64,000 nt of DNA, taken from the NCBI GenBank assembly GCA_036525185.1, contig DATDAW010000039.1:1-64000 (forward strand), given 5' to 3'. The DNA comes from DATDAW01 sp036525185. Lineage in GTDB: Bacteria; Verrucomicrobiota; Verrucomicrobiia; Chthoniobacterales; DASVRZ01. Each line of letters opens with the position of its first letter. The first letter of the stretch is position 1. The notes under the pieces were generated by a model. That model saw only the letters and a program-made list of their open reading frames with translations, did not search any database and was not told where the DNA came from. The position numbers and the translations under genes were made by a program. This document shows positions 25,533 through 34,293 of this stretch, one piece after another.

Positions 25533-27794
25533 CTACTTGGTTCCGACAGGCGCCAGCACGCATCGGAAACCATAGTTGGGGTCGCGCTCAGTGCGCTCGA
25601 TCACGTTGCGGTAACTGGCTAGCAACTCAGAGCGTTTTTTGCTTGTGCAGCAGCCGCCGCGGAGGACGCCCCAATCACGATTCGCGGTGTTGTAACTGTC
25701 AAGACACCATTCCCAGACGTTGCCTCCGAGGTCGTAAAGGCCCAACGCGTTGGGGGCGAAACAGGCGACCGGCGCCATTTGATCAAATCCATCCGCGGCG
25801 ACTCCAAAATTTCCCGCGTTGCGCGGCGGTGGCCACGACTTTCCCCATGGAAACAAGTCTTTCAAGCGTCCATCGCGGACTTCCGGCGTGTCGCCACCTT
25901 CGTCGGGCATCAAGGCAGCCCGACTCCATTCCGCGTCCGTGGGCAGCCGATATTCGAGGTCGTTGCCAATGTATCCCGCAGCGCGTTCGCGGTCGGTAAG
26001 CCAGCGGCAAAAGGCCATTGCCTCCTCCCAGTTAACGTTTGCGACGGGGTAGCTCGTCGGGCCTTGGAAATCAAGCAGTCTCGGCGTTGCGGCGGCTGTT
26101 ACGGTGTATTGCTGGTAGGCTCCTATTTCCGTCTCCGTCCTGGCAATCCAGATGTCACCGAGCGGAACAAACGTCATATGGAGCGAATTTTTGAAGGGCT
26201 TTCCCGGCTCCGTTTTGCCGGTCTTGTCCAATCGAGCGGCCAGAAACGACTGGCTTGAAGCCTCGATTTTGCCTTCAACCGCCGTGTCGCGAAAGCCGGG
26301 TTTGCGTAAAACGAAGCGGATAATGCCCGGTGTCAGATCCTCGATGAGCACAGGAGTCTGACCAACTTCGAACCCATCATGGATGACCGTCGCCCCTGAC
26401 GGCGCGCTGGTGATTTTTGCACTGCCCTTGGTGAAATTAAGCGTGACTTCCAAAAGTTCACCGCTCGTAACGTCCACAACCTGCTCGAGTTTTGTCTTGG
26501 CGAGGCGGGCTAGGAGCCGGTACTTGCCTGTAGGCAGATTCGGGAGGGTGAGCGGCTCTTTCCCTTCCTGTTGGATCGGCGCTTCGAGACCGCCGGGTTT
26601 GATGGGACCGTTGAGCGAGACGTATCCACCAGTGGGGCGGGTGCGGATCTCGATGCCTCCGTGGCTGCGTTGGAGGGTGATGTCCGAAATCTTGACGTTC
26701 CTCCCCCCCTCGATCGTTATTTTGCGAGTTACTGAGTCAAAACCTTCGTGCATTACGTGGAGCTTGTGCGTCCCAGGCTCTACGTCATGAAAACGGGCAG
26801 GGCTGGTCAGCACCGTCGTGTCGAGGATGACCGTCGCTCCCTCGGGCTCGGCGACGATCTCGACATCGAACGGTTTTCCGGGCGCGTTGCCTGGACCAAG
26901 AACGATCTGGGATATTCCGAGGAGCGCCGCCGCCGCCAGAATGCAAACGATGACGATCCCGGTGGAGCCCTTTTTTTGAGGAGGCGCGACGATTTTTCGC
27001 AAGTCCGCTTCCATTTCGTAAGCGTTCCGGTAGCGGCGGCTCGCATCCCTGGCGCAGGCCTTAAGGAGGATGGAGTTGAGTTCCAGCAGCATTCCTTTAT
27101 CCGGAAACCTCTGGAGATCTTCGGGCAACTCCGGGAAATCGAGCCGGTCGCGGCCGGTGGCCAGCTCATAGAGGACTTTGCCGAGGCTGTAGAGATCGGC
27201 TGCGGCCGTGCCAGGGCCCTCAGGCGGAACGTAGCCTTCCGTGCCTACGAATGTCTGCTGGCCCGTTGCGGCAACGAGGCCAATGTCGGCAATTTTCGGT
27301 CGGCCTTCGACGAAAATGACGTTTGCAGGTTTGATGTCGCGATGGGTGAGTCCATTGTCGTGCAACTCGCCGAGGGCACCGGCGATGGACGCGCCCAGTT
27401 CGATGACCTCCCTGGTGGGCAGGCGACGCTGTTTTTCGAGGTCGCTGCGGAGAGTGCGAGAATTGTAGGCGTTCCAATCGATGGATTCCAAGTCAGCGCC
27501 GGCGATGACGTCGTCGGCGAGTTCCATGATGTAATAGAAAAAAGCGTTATTTGCGTCGCGTCCGACGTGAAGCACGTCGACGAATCCTGGATGCTCCCTT
27601 GAAAACGGCTCGAACTCCGACATTCCATCGAATTCGCGCTGAAAGGAACGCTCATCTTCAAAGGTAGAACGGTAGACGATTTTGACGGCTCGAAGGGCGC
27701 CAGTCCGTCCGCGGGCAAGCCAGATTTCACCAAATGCCCCGCGCCCAATAATGCGCAACACGTCATGGTCGGGTATGACGGGAAGAGAATCCAT
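25533..27794 (-). CDS. Ser/Thr protein kinase with PEGA repeats and FGE/SUMF1 domain
   Basis: 753 residues from the ATG at 27794. The order is: cytoplasmic kinase domain (~10-260) with GRGAFGEIW loop, lysine in AVKIV, HRDIKPAN catalytic loop and a DIG in place of DFG; one membrane helix (~285-303); three PEGA beta-repeats (~310-530); a C-terminal formylglycine-generating-enzyme/sulfatase-modifying fold (~545-753) with NVNWEEAMAFCRWL, RLPTDAEW and GGNVWEW. The expected second catalytic cysteine of true FGE is not seen near RGGCC, so the last domain may bind a ligand instead. The kinase would sense periplasmic signals. A start at 27890, 6 bp after the sigma factor stop, would add 32 residues. 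It is probably in an operon with the ECF sigma gene. Confidence 0.88.
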   Translation of the reverse strand: MDSLPVIPDHDVLRIIGRGAFGEIWLARGRTGALRAVKIVYRSTFEDERSFQREFDGMSEFEPFSREHPGFVDVLHVGRDANNAFFYYIMELADDVIAGADLESIDWNAYNSRTLRSDLEKQRRLPTREVIELGASIAGALGELHDNGLTHRDIKPANVIFVEGRPKIADIGLVAATGQQTFVGTEGYVPPEGPGTAAADLYSLGKVLYELATGRDRLDFPELPEDLQRFPDKGMLLELNSILLKACARDASRRYRNAYEMEADLRKIVAPPQKKGSTGIVIVCILAAAALLGISQIVLGPGNAPGKPFDVEIVAEPEGATVILDTTVLTSPARFHDVEPGTHKLHVMHEGFDSVTRKITIEGGRNVKISDITLQRSHGGIEIRTRPTGGYVSLNGPIKPGGLEAPIQQEGKEPLTLPNLPTGKYRLLARLAKTKLEQVVDVTSGELLEVTLNFTKGSAKITSAPSGATVIHDGFEVGQTPVLIEDLTPGIIRFVLRKPGFRDTAVEGKIEASSQSFLAARLDKTGKTEPGKPFKNSLHMTFVPLGDIWIARTETEIGAYQQYTVTAAATPRLLDFQGPTSYPVANVNWEEAMAFCRWLTDRERAAGYIGNDLEYRLPTDAEWSRAALMPDEGGDTPEVRDGRLKDLFPWGKSWPPPRNAGNFGVAADGFDQMAPVACFAPNALGLYDLGGNVWEWCLDSYNTANRDWGVLRGGCCTSKKRSELLASYRNVIERTERDPNYGFRCVLAPVGTK

Positions 27795-27896
27795 TGGGGC
27801 AATTCGTGCCGGTGACCTGCTCCCCGGACCAAAAATAAGGACCGTTCGCAACAAGTCATTTTTCGTGACCTGAGCGGGAGCAAGGAACATCGGCGT

Positions 27897-28523
27897 CTAT
27901 CCGCCACGCTCCATCCGTTTCACTTCCTGTTTCAACAGCCGGCTGATCCGGTGTCTGATGAGATAGACCTGCGCGACACTCACGCCGAGGTCCTCAGCCA
28001 CTTTTTGCGCAGGCCATTCCTTGATCACGTAACAATCGAAAATCTGAAAATGCCGGGGTTCGACGCGCAATTTTACCTTCTCGAGCGCCGTTTGAAGCAG
28101 CTGTTCGCGCCAGTCGTGATCCCAGCCTGCTTTGAATTCATCCGTCTGGGTTTCCGGAATACGCTCGATGGCGGACGTGCCGTCTTCGCTGTCGAATCCG
28201 CCCTGTAAGTCCAGCTCTTCGGGCCGCCGTTTCCGGAACTGATCCGCGATCCGCCAGCGCGTAATGCACAAGAGCCAGCCTTTGAACGATCCTGCACTCG
28301 GATCGTACTGAAATTTTCCGATGTTCTTCGCAACCGTGATGAGTGTTTCCTGTACGACTTCCTCCGCTTCCGCCTCACGAAGCCCTGCGCGCCGGGCGGC
28401 ATTCCAGATCAGATTGCGATAGATGCAAAAAAACTCATGCCAGCGGCGCTGATCATCCTTGTCCGCGAGCCGGGTGATAAGGCTTTGCCGGGTGGGAAGA
28501 AACGTGGAGCGCTGGGGAGTCAT
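27897..28523 (-). CDS. ECF-type RNA polymerase sigma factor
   Basis: 208 residues from the ATG at 28523; the frame continues upstream into the tRNA-Asp gene and that part is rejected. Region 2 is at ~10-95 (WHEFFCIYRNLIWNAARR, EAEEVVQETLITVAK, SFKGWLLCITRWRIADQFRK). Region 4 is at ~150-205 (EWPAQKVAEDLGVSVAQVYLIRHRI). The kinase gene begins directly downstream on the same strand. Pairing of ECF sigma factors with Ser/Thr kinases is described for PVC bacteria, so phosphorylation of this sigma factor, in place of an anti-sigma, is a reasonable inference. No anti-sigma gene is seen. Confidence 0.88.
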   Translation of the reverse strand: MTPQRSTFLPTRQSLITRLADKDDQRRWHEFFCIYRNLIWNAARRAGLREAEAEEVVQETLITVAKNIGKFQYDPSAGSFKGWLLCITRWRIADQFRKRRPEELDLQGGFDSEDGTSAIERIPETQTDEFKAGWDHDWREQLLQTALEKVKLRVEPRHFQIFDCYVIKEWPAQKVAEDLGVSVAQVYLIRHRISRLLKQEVKRMERGG

Positions 28524-28586
28524 GGAGAGAGCCCAAGTCTTAAATGTGAAGACCCAAGGCTTACAACTTAAAACTCCGTGAAAATA

Positions 28587-28660
28587 CGGAGCCGACGGGG
28601 CTCGAACCCGCAACCTCCGCCGTGACAGGGCGGCGCTCTAACCGATTGAGCTACGGCTCC
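28587..28660 (-). tRNA. tRNA-Asp (GTC)
   Basis: Read on the minus strand: acceptor GGAGCCG pairs with CGGCTCC, with discriminator G. The D arm contains AGCTCAATCGGTTAGAGC, the anticodon arm is CCGCC-CTGTCAC-GGCGG with anticodon GTC, and the T arm carries GGTTCGAGCC. The gene is 74 nt and the CCA end is not encoded (TAT follows the discriminator). The anticodon and the G discriminator both fit aspartate. Confidence 0.97.
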
Positions 28661-28777
28661 AAAATCTTGGAGGGCTCGGAAACTATGCCGGGCGATGGAT
28701 GAGGGCAATGAAAAATTTTTGGAAAAGTTACGAAACCTGTCCGTGCCCTGAGGCTAAGGCGGGGCTGGGCGTCTCGC

Positions 28778-29398
28778 TTAATAGGACCGCCGATTGGCAA
28801 TGATGGCATTGGCGATCTCCTGGGCGAGGCGTGCCCGATATCCGGATTTGAGCGCGAGACTGGCGTCGTAGCGGTTGGTCAAAAAGCCGCACTCGACCAG
28901 CACCGCAGGAATGCGGGTGTTGCGGAGCACGAAATATCGGCGGGAACGGATGCGGCGATCCGGCGCCCCGAGGTTGCGTGTGAGCCGGCGGTGAATGCTG
29001 GCAGCCAGGCCACCGCCGCTGCCGTAGTAGTAGGTTTCAACCCCGCGCGCGTCACGATTGGCAGCCGAGTTGAAATGAATACTGACGAAAACGGCGCGTC
29101 GCTGCGCATTGGCGATCGCACAACGCATCGAGAGGGGAATAAAAACGTCGTTGGTGCGAGTCATAACGACGCGAAATCCCGCCTCGCGGAGGTCGTTGCG
29201 CAATCGCAGGGCGACGTCGAGAGCAACGTTTTTCTCCGTAACATAGTTGGTTGGAATCCCACCACGATCGTGGCCTCCGTGCCCGGCGTCGATGACCACC
29301 GTATCGATTCTCGCGTCTGCTTTTTCGAGACATGCCAACAGGAATAGGGGGAAAAGAAGCAGGATGCGGAAACGAAAAAAGACGGGAGCCAGGTTCAT
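28778..29398 (-). CDS. N-acetylmuramoyl-L-alanine amidase (Amidase_3, AmiC-type)
   Basis: Cleaves the amide between muramic acid and the stem peptide of peptidoglycan in the periplasm. 206 residues: signal peptide (~1-29) followed by one zinc-dependent amidase domain. Motifs are IDAGHGGHDRGG (~37-48, first zinc histidine), VSIHFNSAA (second histidine) and a catalytic glutamate in VLVECGFLTN. No AMIN or SPOR domain is present, so it is a minimal enzyme. It is divergent from the HAD gene and upstream of tRNA-Asp on the same strand. Confidence 0.92.
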   Translation of the reverse strand: MNLAPVFFRFRILLLFPLFLLACLEKADARIDTVVIDAGHGGHDRGGIPTNYVTEKNVALDVALRLRNDLREAGFRVVMTRTNDVFIPLSMRCAIANAQRRAVFVSIHFNSAANRDARGVETYYYGSGGGLAASIHRRLTRNLGAPDRRIRSRRYFVLRNTRIPAVLVECGFLTNRYDASLALKSGYRARLAQEIANAIIANRRSY

Positions 29399-29534
29399 TC
29401 GGAAAAATCCCGGCAGATATCGGTCTCGCCGGGTGGAGACGGATATTTGAAGGGTCCCAGGGAGAGCGTCAAGGATCGGAATCCCTTATTTTGAGGTTGT
29501 TGGGTAGGAAGGAAACCCGGCATCTTTCCCCATC

Positions 29535-30419
29535 ATGACCGCTGCCCAGCAGAACACGATCGCAATTGTTTACGATTACGATCAAACGCTCAGCCCGAAC
29601 TACATGCAGGACGACGTTTTGTTTCCGAGATTTGGCATCAGTCCGTCGAAATTTTGGGCGCATTGTGATGCGCTGGTGCGCGACCAGGGGTTTGACAACG
29701 AACTGGCCTATATGAAAGCACTTCTGGATTACCTGGGCATGGATCGCCCAACGAATGCCGATCTGCTGGAGATGGGAAAAGGGCTGCGGTTTTACAAAGG
29801 ATTGCCGGAGATGTTCGAGGAGTTCAAAACCGGGTTGATCTCGACGGAGCAGGAGGCACTAGGCATTCATGTCGAGCATTATGTCGTGTCGTCAGGATTG
29901 AAAATGCTCATCGACGGAAGTCGTCTGCAGCCGTACCTGAGAGCCGTGTTCGGCTGTGAATTTGCTGAGGATGAGCACGGACGAATTACTTTTCCGAAGC
30001 GCGTGATCTCACATACTCAGAAAACGCAATACCTTTTCCGCATCAATAAAGGTCTGCTCGACATGTCCGAAGATGTGAACGACCACATGCCGGCCGATCT
30101 TCGGCCTGTACCGTTTACGAACATGATCTATGTCGGCGACGGTCCGACGGATGTGCCGTGTTTCACGATCATGAAACGCTACGGCGGGCACGCGATTGCA
30201 GTTTATAATCCCGATGACGCGACGCGGGCGAGTTTCAAGAAGTGTTACCTGCTTGCGACTCACGCCGACAGGGTGAAACATATGGCACCGTCGGACTATC
30301 GCTCAGGAAGCCATTTGCGACTCCTGCTGGAGGAAATGGTCCGCGAAATCGCTACACGCATCGCCACCGAACGCAGGGCCGCAGCGGAGGCGGCAACCGT
30401 GAGAGGTCCCAAATTTTGA
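29535..30419 (+). CDS. HAD-superfamily hydrolase
   Basis: 294 residues. HAD motif I is VYDYDQTLS (~12-20, nucleophile and acid aspartates). Motif II serine is in VVSSG (~117-121), and motif IV is in YVGDGPTDVPCF (~200-211). The insert between motifs I and II is large and helical, so it is a C1-cap type. The order and spacing suggest a phosphatase of the SerB/PSPase-like branch, but the substrate cannot be named. It is transcribed ahead of the superoxide dismutase with a 93-bp gap. Confidence 0.8.
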   Translation: MTAAQQNTIAIVYDYDQTLSPNYMQDDVLFPRFGISPSKFWAHCDALVRDQGFDNELAYMKALLDYLGMDRPTNADLLEMGKGLRFYKGLPEMFEEFKTGLISTEQEALGIHVEHYVVSSGLKMLIDGSRLQPYLRAVFGCEFAEDEHGRITFPKRVISHTQKTQYLFRINKGLLDMSEDVNDHMPADLRPVPFTNMIYVGDGPTDVPCFTIMKRYGGHAIAVYNPDDATRASFKKCYLLATHADRVKHMAPSDYRSGSHLRLLLEEMVREIATRIATERRAAAEAATVRGPKF

Positions 30420-30512
30420 AATGTTTGCTTTTGCTCCTGCCGGGCGTCACCTCGCGATTTGACAAGAAATGCGCCGCCGCCGCGGAGAGTCCCTGTTTTC
30501 TCATTCCTGAAC

Positions 30513-31247
30513 ATGATTACTCGACGAATCGCCATCAAAAATACACTCCTCGCCGGGGCAGCTCTTTCGTTCCTGAATCCCTGCGGGGAAAGCACTGCGC
30601 AGACTTCGACTGCGACCCCTGAACCGACGGACGGCCCTTTCATTTTGCCTCCGCTCGGATACAGATTCGACGCTCTGGAGCCATATATCGACGCGCGGAC
30701 GATGGAGATTCATCACGACAAACACCACGCGGCCTATGTCAAGAACCTCAATCTTGCAGTAGCGAAACTTCCACCTGACCAACAGAAATGGTCTGTGGAA
30801 GATTTGATCGCAAGACTCGACAAGGTCCCCGAAACGGAAAGAGCGGCCATCCAGAACAACGGCGGGGGCCATTTTAACCATTCCCTCTTCTGGGCCACGT
30901 TGAAAAAAGACGGCGGCCAGGCTACGGGACCATTGGCTGACGCAATCAAGGCGAAATTCGGGTCGTACGAAGATTTTGAGAAGCAAATTAGCGCGACCGC
31001 AATGAAGGTTTTCGGCAGCGGTTGGGCTTGGCTTAGTGTTGGCCCGGACAAGGCACTCCTCCTCGAATCCACGCCGAACCAGAACAGTCCCATTGCTATT
31101 GGAAACCAGCCTTTGCTCGGGATCGATGTCTGGGAGCACGCCTACTATCTGAAGTTCCAAAACAAGCGTGCCGACTACGTCGCTGCGTTGCTCAAATGCA
31201 TCAATTGGGATGCTGTCAGTGGGCGCTTTGCGAAATTCACGGCCTAG
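30513..31247 (+). CDS. Superoxide dismutase (Fe/Mn family), exported
   Basis: Dismutates superoxide. 244 residues from the ATG at 30513. About 40 residues precede the enzyme core: TRRIAIKNTLLAGAALSFL resembles a twin-arginine signal, suggesting periplasmic location. The core starts at PPLGYRFDALEPYID. Metal ligands are the histidine in the HHDKHH stretch, the histidine in HFNHSLFW, and Asp/His in DVWEHAYY. The NQNSP segment (Gln at the manganese-type position) favours Mn over Fe. The length of the core is normal. Confidence 0.92.
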   Translation: MITRRIAIKNTLLAGAALSFLNPCGESTAQTSTATPEPTDGPFILPPLGYRFDALEPYIDARTMEIHHDKHHAAYVKNLNLAVAKLPPDQQKWSVEDLIARLDKVPETERAAIQNNGGGHFNHSLFWATLKKDGGQATGPLADAIKAKFGSYEDFEKQISATAMKVFGSGWAWLSVGPDKALLLESTPNQNSPIAIGNQPLLGIDVWEHAYYLKFQNKRADYVAALLKCINWDAVSGRFAKFTA

Positions 31248-31302
31248 GCCGTTGGCTGGATGGCCCTCGACTAATCGGCGTCCCATGGCATCATTTCCGC
31301 GC

Positions 31303-31878
31303 ATGGAAACCTCTGCGTCTGCTTCAGTCCCCGTAACCCCGAATCAACCCCGATTTTACAACAACCCTTTGGGGCGTTTTATCTTTCTGAGCCGTTGGCT
31401 GCAGGCGCCGTTGTATCTGGGGTTGATCGTGGCCCAAGGTGTGTATGTTTATCACTTCTTTGTCGAGCTCTGGCATTTGGTGGCCGACGCGGGGCACATC
31501 GAAAAACTGGTAATCATGCAAGTCGTCCTTGAATTAATCGACGTGGTGATGATCGCGAATTTGCTCATTATGGTTATCGTCGGTGGCTATGAAACATTTG
31601 TATCGCGTCTGCGTTTGGAAGGACATCCGGATGAGCCGGAATGGCTTTCACACGTGAACGCTGGTGTGTTGAAGGTCAAATTGGCGACAGCGCTCATCGG
31701 CATTTCGTCAATCCATTTATTGCAGACCTTCATTGATATCGGTAGCAAGAGGCAGACAGGCGAAGCGGTGGTTCTCCAAGTCGTCGTCCATCTCACGTTT
31801 GTCGTTTCCGCCTTGCTGCTTGCATGGACGGATCGCGTTTCCACTAAAACTGCCACGGAGGTTCGTGCTGAACACTGA
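31303..31878 (+). CDS. UPF0114 family membrane protein (YqhA-like)
   Basis: 191 residues with about four membrane helices. The UPF0114/TIGR00645 signature is clear in FIFLSRWLQAPLYLGLIVAQ (~26-45), ELIDVVMIANLLIMVIVGGYE (~85-105) and LKVKLATALIGISSIHLL (~128-145). Its function is unknown. The ATG at 31303 was preferred to one 18 bp upstream (31285). Its end overlaps the exoD-like gene by 14 bp, which suggests translational coupling. Confidence 0.88.
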   Translation: METSASASVPVTPNQPRFYNNPLGRFIFLSRWLQAPLYLGLIVAQGVYVYHFFVELWHLVADAGHIEKLVIMQVVLELIDVVMIANLLIMVIVGGYETFVSRLRLEGHPDEPEWLSHVNAGVLKVKLATALIGISSIHLLQTFIDIGSKRQTGEAVVLQVVVHLTFVVSALLLAWTDRVSTKTATEVRAEH

Positions 31879-32581
31879 TACCGCTGCCAAAGCGACGGAA
31901 ACTGGCGAAGAACACGAGCCAAAACCGCAGCCGAGGCGTTTATCCGAGGAATTGCTCGACGTTTCGCTCCGCTTCAAGACGTCGGAAGTGCACCTGCGCG
32001 ATTTGATGGGCGGGCTGGATGGGCGCGTGTATACGCTCGTGCTCGTCCTGCTATCGTTGCCATTTTGTCAGCCGATCGCGTTGCCAGGGCTTTCGACGCC
32101 GTTTGGGGTTGTTATCGCTCTTTTTGGATTGCGGTTCGCATTCCGCCAGAAACCGTGGCTGCCCAAACGGCTGCTGAACGTACGAATTCCATCCAAAGTT
32201 TTTCCGGCTGTCCTTCGAGCTGGAGCGAAGATGATCGGCTACCTCGAAAAATTGCTGCATCCGCGCCTGACATGGGTTTTTGAATATCGGATCACCCAAT
32301 TCCTGAGCGGGATGGCCATTTGCGCGTGCGGCATTTTCCTGCTGCTACCCTTGCCAATCCCGTTTTCGAATCTGATTCCCGCGTTCGCCATTATTCTTAT
32401 AGCGGCTTCCAATTCGGAGCGTGATGGCATCATGCTCAGTGTGGGAGGCGGCGTTTTCGCACTTACGCTGGTCTTCTTTGGCGGTCTGTTTTTTGGCGGC
32501 AAGGAATTCGTAGGCTGGATCCGCGACAGCTTCAAAGGGATGTTCGACCCCGGTGAGCAGGGGATGAAACTGGGCGAATAG
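31865..32581 (+). CDS. ExoD-family membrane protein
   Basis: 238 residues from a GTG at 31865. After an acidic N-terminal tail, the ExoD family region begins LSEELLDV and continues DLMGGLDGRVYTLVLVLLSLPFC and PLPGLSTPFG-like segments, then several membrane helices (RITQFLSGMAICACGIFLLLPLPIPFSNLIPAF). ExoD was named for an exopolysaccharide-related phenotype in Sinorhizobium; its biochemical role is unknown. It starts inside the end of the UPF0114 gene in another frame, so the two are probably expressed together. Confidence 0.85.
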   Translation: MLNTDTAAKATETGEEHEPKPQPRRLSEELLDVSLRFKTSEVHLRDLMGGLDGRVYTLVLVLLSLPFCQPIALPGLSTPFGVVIALFGLRFAFRQKPWLPKRLLNVRIPSKVFPAVLRAGAKMIGYLEKLLHPRLTWVFEYRITQFLSGMAICACGIFLLLPLPIPFSNLIPAFAIILIAASNSERDGIMLSVGGGVFALTLVFFGGLFFGGKEFVGWIRDSFKGMFDPGEQGMKLGE

Positions 32582-32605
32582 GCAGATAAACTCGGGCTGA
32601 AAAAC

Positions 32606-33613
32606 TTACGCCAGCACATCCGCCAGAAAACGGTCGCGGAATTCGTTGGTCAGATGCCGTTCCGCTGCTTCCATCGGATAGGTATAATGGCCGGCACTCG
32701 TCACGCAAAGCTTCTTCTTCGAAGGCGTTGCGTTGAAAACCGAGAACTGGCCAGGCGGAGGTACTGAAGGATCGTAGAGCGCAGCCATAACACCCAGCGG
32801 CTTATCCAAAAAGCGCGCTGCAACCGCAGAGTCGAAATATTGCAGCACCTTTAATACGTCTGGATTCTTCAGCCAGTGATCGCGGATCGCCCTGCCGCTG
32901 CCCCAGCATGGCATTTTCACGCGCAGCGGGTGATTTCCAAAACTCGGCACTTCCACCCATGCAGCGCGAAAACGGTCATCCCACGGAAGCATCAGCGTGC
33001 CGATTCCTCCGCCGAAACTTACGCCCATGTAAACGATGCGCCCGACTGTCTCAGGGAAAAGTGTCAGGATTACTGATGCAGCACCCCACAAGTCGGCCGC
33101 ATTGCCGCCGTGCACGTAGGTTTCGCGGGAATGAATGCCCCAAATCACGTGTTCAAAAGAGCTGCTTTTGAAGGTTCCGTGGATCGGGCTTCGCGTCAGA
33201 CCACGCAGACAGGGAAAAATGGCCACGGCATCGCGTCGCGGAACTTCTGCCCCGGATGCGCTGTGGCGGCCTCCATAGCCGTGGCCTATCACGAAAGCGG
33301 ATCTGGGTTTCTCCAGCCGCGGAATTGCCAGCCAACCGGCGATGACTACACCACCGAGCGCCCGGTAGCGGATCTCGTGCATGAAATGGGTCGCGTCGTG
33401 GCCGATGCGACGGGAAATGACTGGCTGCGGAGCAATTTTTCGGGCTTCGGCATGAGACTGCCGCCAGAAATCCTCAAAATCTGCTGCCGGGTCGGGCGGA
33501 GAAATTCTCAGCAGTTCATCGAACTGGTAGCCGTAAGCAGGATCGAACGGTGCATCGCACTTGAATTGCGGCATTTTGAAATCGCCCCTTGCCGAAAAGA
33601 TCTGATCTTGCAT
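32606..33613 (-). CDS. Acetyl xylan esterase-like alpha/beta hydrolase (AXE1/CE7 type)
   Basis: 335 residues without signal peptide. The N-terminus (FDPAYGYQFDELLRI...ADFEDFWRQSHAEA) and the body follow the AXE1 family (cephalosporin-C deacetylase/acetyl xylan esterase). The nucleophile serine is in GVSFGGG (~197-203) and the catalytic histidine in TSAGHYTYP near the C-terminus (~308-316). These enzymes remove acetyl groups from xylo-oligosaccharides and other small esters. The oxyanion RGQ signature of classical CE7 is changed to RGL here, so the substrate may differ. A PH-like membrane protein gene lies 9 bp upstream on the same strand. Confidence 0.8.
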   Translation of the reverse strand: MQDQIFSARGDFKMPQFKCDAPFDPAYGYQFDELLRISPPDPAADFEDFWRQSHAEARKIAPQPVISRRIGHDATHFMHEIRYRALGGVVIAGWLAIPRLEKPRSAFVIGHGYGGRHSASGAEVPRRDAVAIFPCLRGLTRSPIHGTFKSSSFEHVIWGIHSRETYVHGGNAADLWGAASVILTLFPETVGRIVYMGVSFGGGIGTLMLPWDDRFRAAWVEVPSFGNHPLRVKMPCWGSGRAIRDHWLKNPDVLKVLQYFDSAVAARFLDKPLGVMAALYDPSVPPPGQFSVFNATPSKKKLCVTSAGHYTYPMEAAERHLTNEFRDRFLADVLA

Positions 33614-33622
33614 CGAATCGCT

Positions 33623-34159
33623 TTAGTTCTCTGCGAACTCACTCAGAATTGCGAGTAGATTGGAAGTCTTGCGCACAGCTTTCAAAAGAAGCGTTTTTTT
33701 AGGTTCGCTCGCGACGAATTCGACGTCCACGACGCCTTTGTGTTCCGGTGATATGCGGAGCGTAATCGAACCAGCCAAAGGCAACACTTGCGCAATTTTT
33801 GGCTTTGTCGCGTCGAATTTCAGAACCCGACGATCGGTTACCGCGTAAATCGTGCGTTTTGCGGCGAACCATTTCCAGAACGGCAGCGTCAACATAACGA
33901 GTCCTGCCAGAAACATCACCACGCCAACCACCGCGAACGTGAATGGCTCCCACGCCGGATAAACTCCCGCGGCAGGTTTTGGCCAGTGCAAACCTCCGGT
34001 TACCTGCCATAGCCAGCCAAATGTGAAAACCGTCCAGGGCACGGCAAACACATACACGAGAAACGACCCGGCAACCATGCGCCAGGCCGCAGGCATCCCG
34101 GCCCACAAAACCTTTTCATCAGGTTCGACGACCTGTTGCAGCACGCGATTGGTGTCCAT
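33623..34159 (-). CDS. Membrane protein with bacterial PH-like domain
   Basis: 178 residues: two membrane helices (~28-50 and ~75-97) inserted near the start, then a beta-rich region (TIYAVTDRRVLKFDATKPKIAQVLPLAGSITLRI) that fits the bacterial pleckstrin-homology-like fold. The N-terminus DTNRVLQQVVEPDEKVLWAGMP is the usual lead-in of such proteins. The function is unknown. It is followed 9 bp later by the esterase gene. Confidence 0.72.
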   Translation of the reverse strand: MDTNRVLQQVVEPDEKVLWAGMPAAWRMVAGSFLVYVFAVPWTVFTFGWLWQVTGGLHWPKPAAGVYPAWEPFTFAVVGVVMFLAGLVMLTLPFWKWFAAKRTIYAVTDRRVLKFDATKPKIAQVLPLAGSITLRISPEHKGVVDVEFVASEPKKTLLLKAVRKTSNLLAILSEFAEN

Positions 34160-34293
34160 CGGAACGTATCATTCCTCTGCATGGTCCGGTGAGGCAAGTG
34201 TTCCCGCTTGAACCCCGCGGCGGACCGGTATTCTATTACGGCGTCAGCTGCAACCGCTTGTCAGCGTAAACCTTCAACAGCCAGCTTCTTCCT

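Noticed and set aside
28524..28613. Upstream extension of the sigma-factor reading frame
   Set aside because: It runs into the tRNA-Asp gene; the conserved sigma region begins after the ATG at 28523.
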